A stretch of 64,000 nucleotides of DNA from JACKIP01 sp963710165. Its GTDB lineage: Bacteria > Pseudomonadota > Alphaproteobacteria > Micavibrionales > Micavibrionaceae. This document shows, piece after piece, positions 35,521-45,186 of the stretch. The notes beneath the pieces are model-generated. The model was not told the DNA's origin. It saw only the letters and a program-made list of their open reading frames with translations, and made no database searches. Where the stretch lies: NCBI GenBank assembly GCA_963710165.1, contig CAVPYZ010000002.1, positions 186,001 to 250,000 of the forward strand, given 5' to 3'. A program made the translations under genes and the position numbers. Numbering within the stretch: the first letter of the stretch is position 1; each line of letters starts with the position of its first letter.

Positions 35521-35578
35521 GTTTTATTTGGCTTAGACTATAAACATAAAAACAACTCAAAATCATTATTGAAATGTC

Positions 35579-36094
35579 ATGACTCTTAAAAATCTATATT
35601 TCGACTATCTTTTTATCGCTTTGCTTTTGGCCGCATCATGTTTGCCTGTCTGCGCATTTGCGCAAAATAATTCAGGTGATTTGCCGCGTTATGTTTCTTT
35701 ATCATCTGAAAAAGTCTACCTTCGCGCGGGACCGGGAAAGCAATATCCTGTGAAATGGATTTATCAAAGACAAGGATATCCGGTTAAAATCGTTAGAGAA
35801 TTTGAGCATTGGCGCAAAATTGAAGACCGTGAGGGGCATACGGGGTGGGTTTATAAATCCCTGTTAAGTGCAAAGCGTACAGGCTTGGTAAATGCCGAAA
35901 GTCCTGCGCAGGATATTTGGCTGACTCGATATGATGAATCAGATGCACAAAAAATTGCGCGGGTTGAACCCGGCGCTATCCTTTTCCTGAAGGAGTGTGG
36001 AGACGATTGGTGCCGTGGATCGGCGCAAGGAATCACGGGATGGATACAAAGAAAATTCTTGTGGGGCATTGCCGAGACAGAAATTATTGAATAG
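35579..36094 (+). CDS. Secreted SH3-domain protein
   Basis: A signal peptide (hydrophobic core residues about 10-28, AFA-Q) leads into a bacterial SH3-like repeat: VYLRAGPGKQYPVKWIYQRQG and GHTGWVYKSLL, then a second, weaker copy (RVEPGAILFLKECGDDWCRG, ITGWIQRKFLWG) with two Cys. Such domains bind peptidoglycan or other surface partners in the periplasm. It is divergent from dusA, 58 bases apart. Confidence 0.85.
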   Translation: MTLKNLYFDYLFIALLLAASCLPVCAFAQNNSGDLPRYVSLSSEKVYLRAGPGKQYPVKWIYQRQGYPVKIVREFEHWRKIEDREGHTGWVYKSLLSAKRTGLVNAESPAQDIWLTRYDESDAQKIARVEPGAILFLKECGDDWCRGSAQGITGWIQRKFLWGIAETEIIE

Positions 36095-36200
36095 ACTCTA
36101 ATAATCAAGTGGCGTTCGCCGCGTAATTTTAATCTTTAACCTCAATTCGCACAAAAAGCTGAAAGTCCGCTTTTGGTTATCTGTCGCGATTCAGCAATTT

Positions 36201-37172
36201 ATGATGTATAATACTGACAAAGCCGCATTACTGGGCCAGTTGCAGACCAGCCTTTTTGCATTTTCCGCACCACGTTCGGAGACTGCGGACTTGCAGGATA
36301 TTACGCAAATACTGGCGGGGCTGTTGGTCGAGACTCTTTTGCTATTTGAAGAGCCGGAGCAAGGTTTGGTACATACCTTGCAATTGATTGGCGAGAGGTT
36401 AGATATGACAGATATTATTCAAGAACAACATGTAATAGAACGCGCCCATCCCGCCGATCTGGATTGTCAGGCAGAGCAGGGCAGATTATTGGCACGTGAA
36501 GTTTTTGAAGACTGGCTTGATTGCGCGCACGAATTCCGCAGCTTTATTGAAACTTTTACCGCACAATCAATTTTGCTATGGGCGAATGACGATGTTTCAC
36601 GCGGCGCGCTTTATAATTATCTTTATGATACAACCATTCGCTATATGTCCTACGAAATTGCGGCGCAAGAGCTATGCGATATTGTTATTGAAGAGCTGAT
36701 TGGCGGTTGGGGCTGGACAGTTCAGGATTCCGTTGTGGGTTTAAGCGCGCTTTCCGGTTACAAACTGGCGCAATCACTGGAATCAGATAAGTGCATGCTG
36801 TTTTTAGGCGCCGAAATTCCAGAACATTTAGATTCTGTTGTTCATATTATGACGCAAGAGGCTGTTCGTTACGGCACACCTGCGGGGACTGACTGGCGTT
36901 TTGGTCTGGCGGCAAATGATATTCCGCCGAACCCGCCATGGGATATGATGTATACTGTTGAAGCATACGCAAACAAGCTACTTGAAAACCTACCCCTTTA
37001 TGATTTGAATGATCATGCCGCCGCCTGTGCCAAGGCTGCGGGACGCATGATTGCGGTTGCATCGGGCGGGGAAGAACCGGACTTTGAGCCCGCTATTGTT
37101 AAACCGCTTGCTATGGCATCAATTACAGAGAGCTATAAAGGTGTTTGCACAAAATTGCGTGCGGAGGCTTAA
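36201..37172 (+). CDS. Hypothetical protein (323 aa)
   Basis: The soluble, acidic protein has no signal peptide or membrane segment. It is mostly helical with repeated short Asp/Glu/Ala segments (ADLDCQAEQGRLLAREVFEDW) and a DIPPNPPWDM stretch near residue 245. No family is recognised. It lies 38 bases upstream of fabA and could be transcribed with it. Confidence 0.6.
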   Translation: MMYNTDKAALLGQLQTSLFAFSAPRSETADLQDITQILAGLLVETLLLFEEPEQGLVHTLQLIGERLDMTDIIQEQHVIERAHPADLDCQAEQGRLLAREVFEDWLDCAHEFRSFIETFTAQSILLWANDDVSRGALYNYLYDTTIRYMSYEIAAQELCDIVIEELIGGWGWTVQDSVVGLSALSGYKLAQSLESDKCMLFLGAEIPEHLDSVVHIMTQEAVRYGTPAGTDWRFGLAANDIPPNPPWDMMYTVEAYANKLLENLPLYDLNDHAAACAKAAGRMIAVASGGEEPDFEPAIVKPLAMASITESYKGVCTKLRAEA

Positions 37173-37237
37173 GACGCTTGACCTGAATTCTCTAATCTCT
37201 ATGTTAAAAATTGAAATTAATACACAATGAGACTCTA

Positions 37238-37765
37238 ATGGAACAGACACAGCAAAAAACAAGCTATTCATACGATGAAATTATTGAATGTGCGGAGGGA
37301 ACGCTTTTTGGACGCGGCAACCCGCAATTGCCTATGCCACCCATGTTAATGTTTGATCGTATTACAAAAATTACGCTTGATGGCGGAGAATACGGCAATG
37401 GCTACGTTGAAGCAGAACTAGATGTTAATCCTGACCTTTGGTTTTTCGAGTGTCATTTTAAAGGTGATCCGGTTATGCCGGGGTGCCTTGGACTAGATGC
37501 GCTATGGCAACTTACAGGGTTTTTCCTTGGTCATGCGGGTGGAAAAGGCTCAGGCCGTGCTCTTGGGATGGGCGAAGTCAAATTCACTGGTCAGGTTTTA
37601 CCCGAAGTTAAAAAAGTCACTTATAAAATCGATATTAAAAAGTTTATCAATAAAAAACTGGTTATAGGTAAGGCTGACGGCCGTGTAGAAGCAGACGGCG
37701 AAACAATTTATGAAGCAAAAGACTTAAAAGTCGGTTTGTTCGCCAATCCTAAATTTGAGGATTAA
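37238..37765 (+). CDS. fabA: FabA, 3-hydroxydecanoyl-ACP dehydratase/isomerase
   Basis: From ATG 37238 (a TTG 27 bases upstream is less likely) the 175-aa protein has MLMFDRITKI and the active-site FFECHFKGDPVMPGCLGLDAL with catalytic His and Asp. It makes the cis double bond for unsaturated fatty acids and pairs with FabB downstream. The fabA-fabB-fabI order is typical of alphaproteobacteria. Confidence 0.96.
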   Translation: MEQTQQKTSYSYDEIIECAEGTLFGRGNPQLPMPPMLMFDRITKITLDGGEYGNGYVEAELDVNPDLWFFECHFKGDPVMPGCLGLDALWQLTGFFLGHAGGKGSGRALGMGEVKFTGQVLPEVKKVTYKIDIKKFINKKLVIGKADGRVEADGETIYEAKDLKVGLFANPKFED

Positions 37766-37824
37766 ACACCCAATATTTCAAAAATGGGGTTACCATTTAT
37801 ACGGCTTCATGCTAAATAATTCCT

Positions 37825-39072
37825 ATGACTAATGAACATAAAACAAAGCGTGTCGTTGTAACAGGCATTGGTATTATTTCTTGTATTGGGAATAATAAAG
37901 AAGAAGTTTTCGATAGCTTGAAAGACGGGCGCTCAGGCATAACTTTTTCAGAAGATTATGCCGAAAGAGGATTTCGTTCTCAAATTTACGGTATGCCGGA
38001 TATCAATTTGTCTGAACTTATAGATAAACGTTTATGGCGTTTTATGGGTGATGCTGCGGGATATGCACACCTTTCTATGGAGCAAGCGATTGCTGATTCA
38101 GGACTTTTAGAAGATCAAATTTCCAATGAACGCACAGGTATCATTATCGGGTCAGGTGGACCATCAACTTCGGTTCAGGTTGCCGCAGCGGATACCGTCC
38201 GTGAAAAAGGCAGTACAAAACGGATAGGGCCATTTGCCGTACCAAAATGTATGAGCTCGACGTGCTCTGCAACTGTGGCAACGAACTTCAAAATTAAGGG
38301 CGTGAACTACTCAATTTCTTCTGCCTGCTCAACGTCGGCGCATTGCATCGGTAATGCTGTGGAGCAAATCCAGCTTGGCAAACAGGACGTTATGTTTGCA
38401 GGGGGTGCAGAAGACCTTCATTGGACACTTTCCGCCCTTTTTGACGCCATGGGTGCAATGAGTAGCAAATATAATGATACCCCGACCAAAGCAGCGCGCG
38501 CTTATGATGCCGACCGTGACGGCTTCGTTATTGCAGGCGGCGGCGGTATTTTGGTTCTGGAAGATTTGGAACATGCTCAAGCACGCGGTGCAAAAATTTA
38601 TGCCGAAGTCACAGGCTACGGCGCAACTTCTGACGGTCACGATATGGTTGCGCCAAGTGGTGAGGGCGGTATGCGCGCCATGAAGCTTGCCATGTCAACT
38701 ATTGACAGTGATGTCAGCTATATCAATACACATGGCACGTCAACGCCTGTCGGCGATATTGTCGAGTTGAATGCTATTAAAGATGCCTTCGAAGGACGTG
38801 ATCAGGATTTACCTCATATTAGCGCCACAAAATCGATGACAGGGCATTCTTTAGGTGCGGCAGGTGTTCAGGAGGCCATTTATAGCCTCTTAATGATGGA
38901 GCATAATTTCGTCGCCCCCAGCATTAACGTTGAAAATATTGATGATGGCGCAAAAGATTTCCCGATTGCGACAAACAGAATTGATGACGTACACCATACG
39001 ACTATTCTCTCCAACTCATTCGGATTTGGCGGAACGAATTGTACATTGGCTATGAGCAAATTTAAGGATTAA
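37825..39072 (+). CDS. fabB: FabB, 3-oxoacyl-ACP synthase I
   Basis: The 415-aa condensing enzyme has the nucleophile Cys in SSACSTSAHCIG and the catalytic His residues in NTHGTSTPVGD and SMTGHSLGAAG. FabB elongates the unsaturated chain made by FabA. It ends one base before fabI. Confidence 0.96.
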   Translation: MTNEHKTKRVVVTGIGIISCIGNNKEEVFDSLKDGRSGITFSEDYAERGFRSQIYGMPDINLSELIDKRLWRFMGDAAGYAHLSMEQAIADSGLLEDQISNERTGIIIGSGGPSTSVQVAAADTVREKGSTKRIGPFAVPKCMSSTCSATVATNFKIKGVNYSISSACSTSAHCIGNAVEQIQLGKQDVMFAGGAEDLHWTLSALFDAMGAMSSKYNDTPTKAARAYDADRDGFVIAGGGGILVLEDLEHAQARGAKIYAEVTGYGATSDGHDMVAPSGEGGMRAMKLAMSTIDSDVSYINTHGTSTPVGDIVELNAIKDAFEGRDQDLPHISATKSMTGHSLGAAGVQEAIYSLLMMEHNFVAPSINVENIDDGAKDFPIATNRIDDVHHTTILSNSFGFGGTNCTLAMSKFKD

Positions 39073-39073
39073 T

Positions 39074-39859
39074 ATGACTTCAAAATTAATGAACGGAAAA
39101 CGCGGCCTTATTATGGGCGTCGCCAATGACAAATCTATTGCGTGGGGCATTGCAAAAACACTCTCCGAACATGGCGCAGATTTAGCTTTCACGTATCATG
39201 GTGAGGCATTTGAAAAACGCGTCCGCCCCCTGGCAGAAAGCCTTGATTCAAAAATTATTTTAAATTGCGATGCCAGTAAAGATAACGATTTGGAAAGCGT
39301 TTTTAAAATATTAGGAGATGAGTGGGGCAGTATTGACTTTGTTGTCCATGCCGTAGCTTATTCGGATAAAGAAGAATTGAAAGGGCGCTACGTTGATACG
39401 TCGCTTAACAACTTTGTCAATTCCATGTTAATTTCCTGTTATTCATTTACAGCCGTGATGAAACGCGCTAGCGAGCTTATGACAGAAGGCGGTAGCGCCA
39501 TAACTTTAAGCTATCTAGGGGCAGAACGCGTTGTCCCAAATTATAACGTAATGGGCGTTGCGAAAGCAGCTTTAGAAGCTTCTGTACGTTATCTAGCACA
39601 TGATTTCGGGGAGCAAGCCATCCGCGTGAATGCCGTGTCTGCCGGCCCGATGAAAACGTTAGCGGGGTCGGCAATCGGCAGCGCGCGTCATACATTCAGG
39701 CATAATCAAGAACAGTCAGCGCTAAAGCGTACACCAACCTTAGAAGAAATTGGCGGGACAGCACTTTATCTGCTATCCGATCTATCAAAAGCCGTAACGG
39801 GTGAAATTCACTATGTTGATTGTGGCTTTAGAAGTGTTGGTGTGCCCAAACCGGATTAA
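39074..39859 (+). CDS. fabI: FabI, enoyl-ACP reductase (NADH)
   Basis: The 261-aa short-chain dehydrogenase-like enzyme has GVANDKSIAWGIA at the cofactor site and the Tyr-x6-Lys pair in NYNVMGVAK. It reduces the enoyl-ACP at the end of each cycle. It starts one base after fabB. FabI is the usual triclosan target, as family knowledge. Confidence 0.96.
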   Translation: MTSKLMNGKRGLIMGVANDKSIAWGIAKTLSEHGADLAFTYHGEAFEKRVRPLAESLDSKIILNCDASKDNDLESVFKILGDEWGSIDFVVHAVAYSDKEELKGRYVDTSLNNFVNSMLISCYSFTAVMKRASELMTEGGSAITLSYLGAERVVPNYNVMGVAKAALEASVRYLAHDFGEQAIRVNAVSAGPMKTLAGSAIGSARHTFRHNQEQSALKRTPTLEEIGGTALYLLSDLSKAVTGEIHYVDCGFRSVGVPKPD

Positions 39860-39880
39860 AGTAGATTATTTATAAAGAAA

Positions 39881-40741
39881 TTATCCTAAACCAGACCCAG
39901 ATAATCCAGAAGTTGTATATGTGCTATCAATACTAGTAATTTGAATACCACTAGCTAATTGATCTAAATCTTGTATAACCGCAGTCTGAAAAGGCTCAGT
40001 GGAAGAAGATATTATTGTCTGTGTTGGTGGCTGTTCAGTTGTATTTGGTTGTATACTTTTTCCATCCATTATATCTGCAACACTTTCTTCTTTATGAGAC
40101 AAACTATCTGAAGATGCAAATTCTCTTCTATCAGATGTTTGATCTAAACTACCCAACTCTATGCCGTAATTACTTTCAATAAATTGCTTAAATCTTTCAT
40201 TAAAACGATTATCAGAAACACTATTTCTTTCGCTTACAGCTTGATTGATGGCAACTTGTGCCGCTTCGCCATAGTGTTTTTGATGGATAACATTATCAGG
40301 GTCAAATCTTTGTATTGAACCACCATTTATATTACCCGAATCTGTCGCATTAGCTGTGTAAACAGCAATGTTATTTGGATCAGATGCGTCAACAAATACA
40401 AACCTCTCTCTATCACCAGATTCAAATTTGTTTACTTCATAACCGGGAATGCCGTTTTGACTAGCTGCAAGAATACCAGTTCCATGCATTTTTATATTCT
40501 CAACATCATTGAAAACAATGCCTATGCCAATACTGCCTAAAGGGCCTAATAAGCTAGCCGCGCCGCGCTTTAATGCACCTTCAGCTAACGCTTGTGGGTT
40601 ATCTAAAAGTTCATCAATTTGATTACGTATAGTGCCACCATATTGTGAAGATTTTGTTGCTTCCGCTGTAATAAGCATTTTATGTGAATCAGACAATCCT
40701 ATATCTGCAATTCTTCCTTCAATATCAAAAAATGATCCCAT
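39881..40741 (-). CDS. Hypothetical protein (286 aa) with Ser/Thr-rich tail
   Basis: The protein starts MGSFFDIEGRIADIG and has a glycine-rich patch near residue 62-75 (LLGPLGSIGIGIVF), a middle part with ERFVFVDASDPNNIAVY, and a C-terminal 80 residues rich in Thr, Ser and Gln, ending SGLSGSGLG. No signal peptide. I recognise no family. It converges with fabI. AT-rich flanks (130 bases upstream to the phosphodiesterase gene) make it look like a separate, perhaps accessory, gene; a secreted effector is only a guess. Confidence 0.5.
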   Translation of the reverse strand: MGSFFDIEGRIADIGLSDSHKMLITAEATKSSQYGGTIRNQIDELLDNPQALAEGALKRGAASLLGPLGSIGIGIVFNDVENIKMHGTGILAASQNGIPGYEVNKFESGDRERFVFVDASDPNNIAVYTANATDSGNINGGSIQRFDPDNVIHQKHYGEAAQVAINQAVSERNSVSDNRFNERFKQFIESNYGIELGSLDQTSDRREFASSDSLSHKEESVADIMDGKSIQPNTTEQPPTQTIISSSTEPFQTAVIQDLDQLASGIQITSIDSTYTTSGLSGSGLG

Positions 40742-40871
40742 CTATAACTTCCTTAATTTTGTTACTTACAATATTACATAACTTCTATTAAACATGCAAA
40801 TTATACTATATTTCTAGAACAGTTTTAAAAATTAACATGACTATATTATTAAATTGCCAAAACATTAAAAA

Positions 40872-41591
40872 TTACAATAAATCCGGCATATCGGAAAAAA
40901 TAGCTTTTATACCTTGATCAAACAACCATTCCGCGCGCTCTTCATCATTTACGGTATAAGCCAGTAACGGTTTGTTATAAGAGGCCAGTCGCATGATTTG
41001 TTCTTGCGTGATGGTATTACCATTAACATTGATTGTTGACGCCTGAAGATGATCCGCGACCTGTTTCCAGTTTTCAGGAATGTCAGTGTCCAACAAATAT
41101 CCTCTTGCCCAATCAGGGGCACTTTCCAGACAGACTTCAACACATTGAATTTGGAATGAAGACAATAAAAGCCGTTTTGGTTCATCCCAATATGTCGCCA
41201 ACATATCCAACGCCGCTTCGGTTGTTTCAACTTCGCGACTAGGGCATGGTTTTATTTCGCAATTAAAGCCCAAATCACGCTCTATAATCGCGTCTAATGC
41301 TTCTTCTAATGTTGGAACAGGCTCGCCGCTAAAACTCTCGCCAAACCAGCTTCCTGCTTCCAAATCTTTTAATTCGGCAAATGAAATATCTTTCATGTCG
41401 ATATCCGCGCCTGTAATGCGTTGTAGATTTTCATCATGGAATATAACAGGCACACAATCCTTCGTTAGCTTAACGTCCAATTCAACCCACGCGCACCCCA
41501 TATCCGCAGCCGTATGTATAGCAGAGATTGTGTTTTCAGGCGCATAACCCGCCGCGCCCCTGTGACCGATAATTTTAGGAAGGTGTATCAT
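40872..41591 (-). CDS. Glycerophosphodiester phosphodiesterase
   Basis: The 239-aa TIM-barrel enzyme has IGHRGAAGYAPENT, VELDVKLTKDCVPVIFHDENL and FNCEIKP, the metal- and substrate-binding motifs of GDPD. It cleaves glycerophosphodiesters to glycerol-3-phosphate and an alcohol; no signal peptide, so cytosolic UgpQ-like. It lies downstream of the small 105-aa gene on the same strand. Confidence 0.92.
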   Translation of the reverse strand: MIHLPKIIGHRGAAGYAPENTISAIHTAADMGCAWVELDVKLTKDCVPVIFHDENLQRITGADIDMKDISFAELKDLEAGSWFGESFSGEPVPTLEEALDAIIERDLGFNCEIKPCPSREVETTEAALDMLATYWDEPKRLLLSSFQIQCVEVCLESAPDWARGYLLDTDIPENWKQVADHLQASTINVNGNTITQEQIMRLASYNKPLLAYTVNDEERAEWLFDQGIKAIFSDMPDLL

Positions 41592-41634
41592 AAGGTTTTA
41601 TAACGTGAAAAAATTTTAAATCCAAACATTTCCA

Positions 41635-41952
41635 TCATTCATATTTGAAAGTGAGTGCCGCATAGTGAGATAAACGTTCTTGCGCGGCCTTATGACCTTT
41701 ATCTGCATAAAAGAATTGTGCTTTTGGGTTATGTTGCTCTGCTAACGATTCCATTACTTCATATCCCGCGTAATAATATTCAGAGTCGAAAAAGCCTAAT
41801 TTTATCATTTTTTGCGCGATGTCGAATTTTTCCTGCGGATCTGCCCAATAAGCTTTCACTTTGTATAGATAAATATCCGTTGCAAAGACAGTTGGTGCAA
41901 TCGTTTTCTGGTCAATAAAACCGTTACGATGACCGATATAGAAAAAACTCAT
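41635..41952 (-). CDS. Hypothetical small protein, possibly membrane-anchored
   Basis: From ATG 41952 the protein is 105 aa, helical (KFDIAQKMIKLGFFDSEYYYAGYEVMESLAEQ), with a repeat-like arrangement that could be Sel1/TPR-related. In the same frame just upstream a hydrophobic stretch, RRILLSLAFISFLFAGF, would make a membrane anchor, but it has no ATG and an in-frame TAA lies beyond it; ATG plus six codons follow that stop further upstream. A non-ATG start, or a disabled start, is likely. Function unknown. Confidence 0.5.
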   Translation of the reverse strand: MSFFYIGHRNGFIDQKTIAPTVFATDIYLYKVKAYWADPQEKFDIAQKMIKLGFFDSEYYYAGYEVMESLAEQHNPKAQFFYADKGHKAAQERLSHYAALTFKYE

Positions 41953-42082
41953 GAACCCCGCGAATAGAAAAGAAATAAATGCGAGTGACAGTAAAATGCG
42001 TCTGAATATCTTTCGTTGTTTTTATAGTGGTCGTTTTCTGAACATATATATTAACTTATAATAAAATTCATTAAGAACAATA

Positions 42083-42108
42083 AAAAGCCCCGACATTGCG
42101 GGGCTTTT
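42083..42108 (-). terminator. Rho-independent terminator downstream of pnp
   Basis: A ten-base-pair stem AAAAGCCCCG/CGGGGCTTTT with a short loop ends in a T-run on the minus strand. It lies 20 bases after the pnp stop. Confidence 0.9.
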
Positions 42109-42128
42109 AAAATTATTTTTTGTAAAGA

Positions 42129-44267
42129 TTACCCTTCTGCGGCTTCTTTATTTTCAGGCTTAGGTAGAGGCTCTCCGGTTTCCTGATTTACACGCTTCAT
42201 GGATAGCTTAACCTTACCGCGGTCATCCATACCGATCACAAGAACCTTCACGTTTTCGCCTTCATTAACAACATCTGTTGTTTTGGCTGTACGTTCATTC
42301 TGTAATTCGGAAATGTGAACCAAACCGTCTTTTGCGCCCATAAAGTTTACAAATGCACCAAAGTCAACGCACTTCACAACTTTACCGTCATAAACCTTAC
42401 CAACTTCGGGCTCTTCGGTCAGACCTTTAATCCAGTTGACCGCATCATCCAGAGATTTCTGCTCTGATGCTGATACCTTCACTGTTCCGTCATCATCAAT
42501 ATCGACTTTGGCACCAGTTGTATCGCAAATTTCACGAATAACCTTACCACCAGTACCGATAATGTCGCGGATTTTGTCTGTTGGAACTTTCAATGTAACA
42601 ATTTGCGGTGCATGGCTTGATAAACCCTCACGTGAGGTATCAATTGCTTTTGCCATTTCGCCGAGAATATGCAGACGACCGTCTTTTGCTTGATCAAGGG
42701 CAACTTCCATAATTTCCTTCGTAATGGATGTAATCTTGATATCCATCTGAAGCGACGTAATACCGTTTTCAGTTCCTGCCACTTTAAAGTCCATATCGCC
42801 TAAGTGATCTTCATCACCCAAGATATCTGTCAAAACAGCAAAATCTTTTCCTTCTTTGATCAAGCCCATGGCGATACCTGCAATAGGACGCGCCAACGGA
42901 ACACCTGCATCCATAAGGGAAAGTGATGTACCACATACTGTCGCCATAGAAGATGAGCCATTTGACTCTGTAATCTCTGATACAACACGCATTGTGTAAG
43001 GAAATTCTTCTGACGTTGGCAGAAGCGGACGAATTGCGCGCCATGCGAGTTTACCGTGACCAATTTCACGACGACCCGGGGAGCCTAAACGACCAGCTTC
43101 ACCAACGGAGTAGGGAGGAAAGTTATAGTGAAGCATGAAACGCTCACGGTAATCACCTTCCAGCGCATCAATAATTTGCTCGTCACTACCTGTTCCCAGG
43201 GTTGTCACAACAATTGCCTGCGTCTCACCACGTGTAAAGAACGCGGAACCATGTGTACGTGGCAGGGCACCAACTTCTGCGACAATCGGACGAACCGTTT
43301 TGGTGTCACGACCATCAATACGATTACCTGTTTTCAAGATATCACCACGGACGACATCGCCTTCCAATGATTTGAATTTGGAGTTGATTAACGCTTCATC
43401 AATACCATTTTCTTCGCTTAAGAATTCATCCATTGCCGCTTGACGTACAGCGGAAACAGCGCTCTGACGCTCCATTTTTTCTTTATTACCGTACGCTTTA
43501 GAAACGTCTTTTTCGAATTTCTTTTTAATATCTGCTGCAAGCTTTTCAGCTTTCTCGTCTTTTTGTGGAAGATCCCAAGGCTCTTTTGCTGCCATTTCGG
43601 CAAATTTTATAATGCCGTCAATAACCGGCTTATATGCTTCTTGTCCGAATGAAACTGCATCCAGCATAACTTGCTCGGATAACTCAGTTGCTTCTGATTC
43701 AACCATCAAAACACCTTCTGACGTACCGGCAACAACCAGATCTAGGGAGCTTTCTTCTTGCTGTGCATATGTTGGGTTGGCAACAAATTTTCCGTCAACA
43801 TAACCAACACGCGCGCCGCCAATCGGGCCCATGAACGGAATGCCGGAGATTGTGAGGGCTGCAGAACAACCGACAAGCGCGATCATATCAGGATCGTTTT
43901 CAATATCGTGTGTCAGAACAGTTGCAATAACTTGCACTTCATTTAGAAACCCTTTGGGGAAAAGCGGACGGATCGGACGATCAATTAGACGAGATGTTAA
44001 AGTCTCTTTTTCTGTCGGCATGCCTTCGCGTTTTCTAAAGCCACCCGGAATTTTACCAGCGGCATAATATTTCTCTTGATAATTAACTGTTAGCGGAAAG
44101 AAATCCTGTCCCGGACGAATATCTTTTTTACCAACAACCGTACAAAGAACTGTTGTCTCTCCGTATGTTGCCAAAACCGATCCATCGGCCTGACGGGCAA
44201 TTTTTCCCGTTTCTAAGGTCAGCGTTTTACCGCCAAATTCAATTTCTTGTTTGAAAATATTAAACAT
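42129..44267 (-). CDS. pnp: Polynucleotide phosphorylase
   Basis: The 712-aa enzyme has two RNase PH-like domains (FEQE... and the second near residue 310-560 with VVTTLGTGSDEQIID and GHGKLAWRAIRP), then a KH domain (VPTDKIRDIIGTGGKVI) and an S1 domain (GKVYDGKVVKCVDFGAFVNF) at the C-terminus. It degrades RNA 3'-5' by phosphorolysis. rpsO, its usual neighbour, lies 14 kb away. Confidence 0.97.
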   Translation of the reverse strand: MFNIFKQEIEFGGKTLTLETGKIARQADGSVLATYGETTVLCTVVGKKDIRPGQDFFPLTVNYQEKYYAAGKIPGGFRKREGMPTEKETLTSRLIDRPIRPLFPKGFLNEVQVIATVLTHDIENDPDMIALVGCSAALTISGIPFMGPIGGARVGYVDGKFVANPTYAQQEESSLDLVVAGTSEGVLMVESEATELSEQVMLDAVSFGQEAYKPVIDGIIKFAEMAAKEPWDLPQKDEKAEKLAADIKKKFEKDVSKAYGNKEKMERQSAVSAVRQAAMDEFLSEENGIDEALINSKFKSLEGDVVRGDILKTGNRIDGRDTKTVRPIVAEVGALPRTHGSAFFTRGETQAIVVTTLGTGSDEQIIDALEGDYRERFMLHYNFPPYSVGEAGRLGSPGRREIGHGKLAWRAIRPLLPTSEEFPYTMRVVSEITESNGSSSMATVCGTSLSLMDAGVPLARPIAGIAMGLIKEGKDFAVLTDILGDEDHLGDMDFKVAGTENGITSLQMDIKITSITKEIMEVALDQAKDGRLHILGEMAKAIDTSREGLSSHAPQIVTLKVPTDKIRDIIGTGGKVIREICDTTGAKVDIDDDGTVKVSASEQKSLDDAVNWIKGLTEEPEVGKVYDGKVVKCVDFGAFVNFMGAKDGLVHISELQNERTAKTTDVVNEGENVKVLVIGMDDRGKVKLSMKRVNQETGEPLPKPENKEAAEG

Positions 44268-44494
44268 TTATTTTCTCTTTCTTTATATATAAATTTACAG
44301 CGCCTTTCCTCACCTTGAAGAAAAGCGCAGATCAGCGCGGGATGCATATACCATCATGTATTAGGAAAGCTAAGGTCTCTGGTGGACTGTTAAAATCAAA
44401 ACAAATATTTGACCTTAATCGTCAACCGAAAACCACGTCTCGCGCCTTTCTAAGTAGGGTTATGCCATTAATATATTTAAATGTAAAGACGAAT
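44268..44494 (-). promoter_or_regulatory. Leader region of pnp with inverted repeat
   Basis: The 227 bases between pnp and the next upstream gene hold a 7-bp inverted repeat TAAGGTC/GACCTTA (44371-44377 with 44411-44417), a GCGC/GCGC hairpin near 44325, and a repeated GCGCCTTTC at 44300 and 44442. It could be an autoregulatory leader, as pnp has in enterobacteria, but the resemblance is only in position. Confidence 0.35.
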
Positions 44495-45076
44495 TCAAAG
44501 CTCGGGAACAGTTGAATCAGGAGTGGTTTCAAACTTATTTTCGCTCTCTCTTTGAGGCGATTCAATATAATTACAATCCAATTCTCCGCGATCATTTATA
44601 CGAAAAGATAATAATGCAGAATAGGGTGTACTACTATTCGCCGTTCTAAAATCATAAAGGACAATGATATCACCTTCATCAGGCAATCCGTCTAAATTCA
44701 CCAAAGAAATAGGCCCCATCACCAAAGGAGGCTGAATAAAGCATTCTTTGCCACTCTCTGTTCTTAGAGTAAAATAAGCTCCATAATCCAGTGTAATAAC
44801 ACGGCCATTATTATTATCGTCTTCTAATAACTCAAAATCGAAATCTCCAAAAAATCTTTCAATGAATGAACTGTTATCTTCTTCAGAATTTTGAATTTCA
44901 GTTGGGAAAGGAACCAAATCATCCCAATTAAATGAAACAACATCTAAAGGACTCTGATCATCCCAATCTAAATTAATTTGCTCAATATCAGTAGGTATTT
45001 TTATATCTTCTTGAGCATTTAATGCTCCAGTCGTAGCGATGCTAAGAGCTAAAGAAAGTGGCAATATTTTTTTCAT
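44495..45076 (-). CDS. Secreted protein of unknown function (193 aa)
   Basis: A clear signal peptide (MKKILPLSLALSIATTGALNA-Q) precedes an acidic mature protein with repeats of Trp-Asp-Asp (NLDWDDQSP, FNWDDLVP) and DDNNNGRVITLDYGAYF. Two Cys (KECFIQ, LDCNYI). I recognise no domain. The C-terminus is Glu/Ser/Thr-rich. Confidence 0.65.
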   Translation of the reverse strand: MKKILPLSLALSIATTGALNAQEDIKIPTDIEQINLDWDDQSPLDVVSFNWDDLVPFPTEIQNSEEDNSSFIERFFGDFDFELLEDDNNNGRVITLDYGAYFTLRTESGKECFIQPPLVMGPISLVNLDGLPDEGDIIVLYDFRTANSSTPYSALLSFRINDRGELDCNYIESPQRESENKFETTPDSTVPEL

Positions 45077-45130
45077 ATTTCTAAATACCAGATAAATATT
45101 AAAAGAAACAGTATTATGTTTACTATAAAA

Positions 45131-45165
45131 AAGGCGGAGACTATTAAAATCTCCGCTTTTTTATT
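45131..45165 (-). terminator. Rho-independent terminator downstream of sodB
   Basis: A stem GCGGAGA/TCTCCGC with a nine-base loop and A/T-rich flanks (T-run in both directions) lies 30 bases after the sodB stop. Confidence 0.8.
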
Positions 45166-45186
45166 AATTTTTTTTATTTTTGTAAA

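Noticed and set aside
44281..44480. A tRNA or small stable RNA between pnp and its upstream gene
   Set aside because: No cloverleaf or T-loop could be drawn; I kept it only as a leader.
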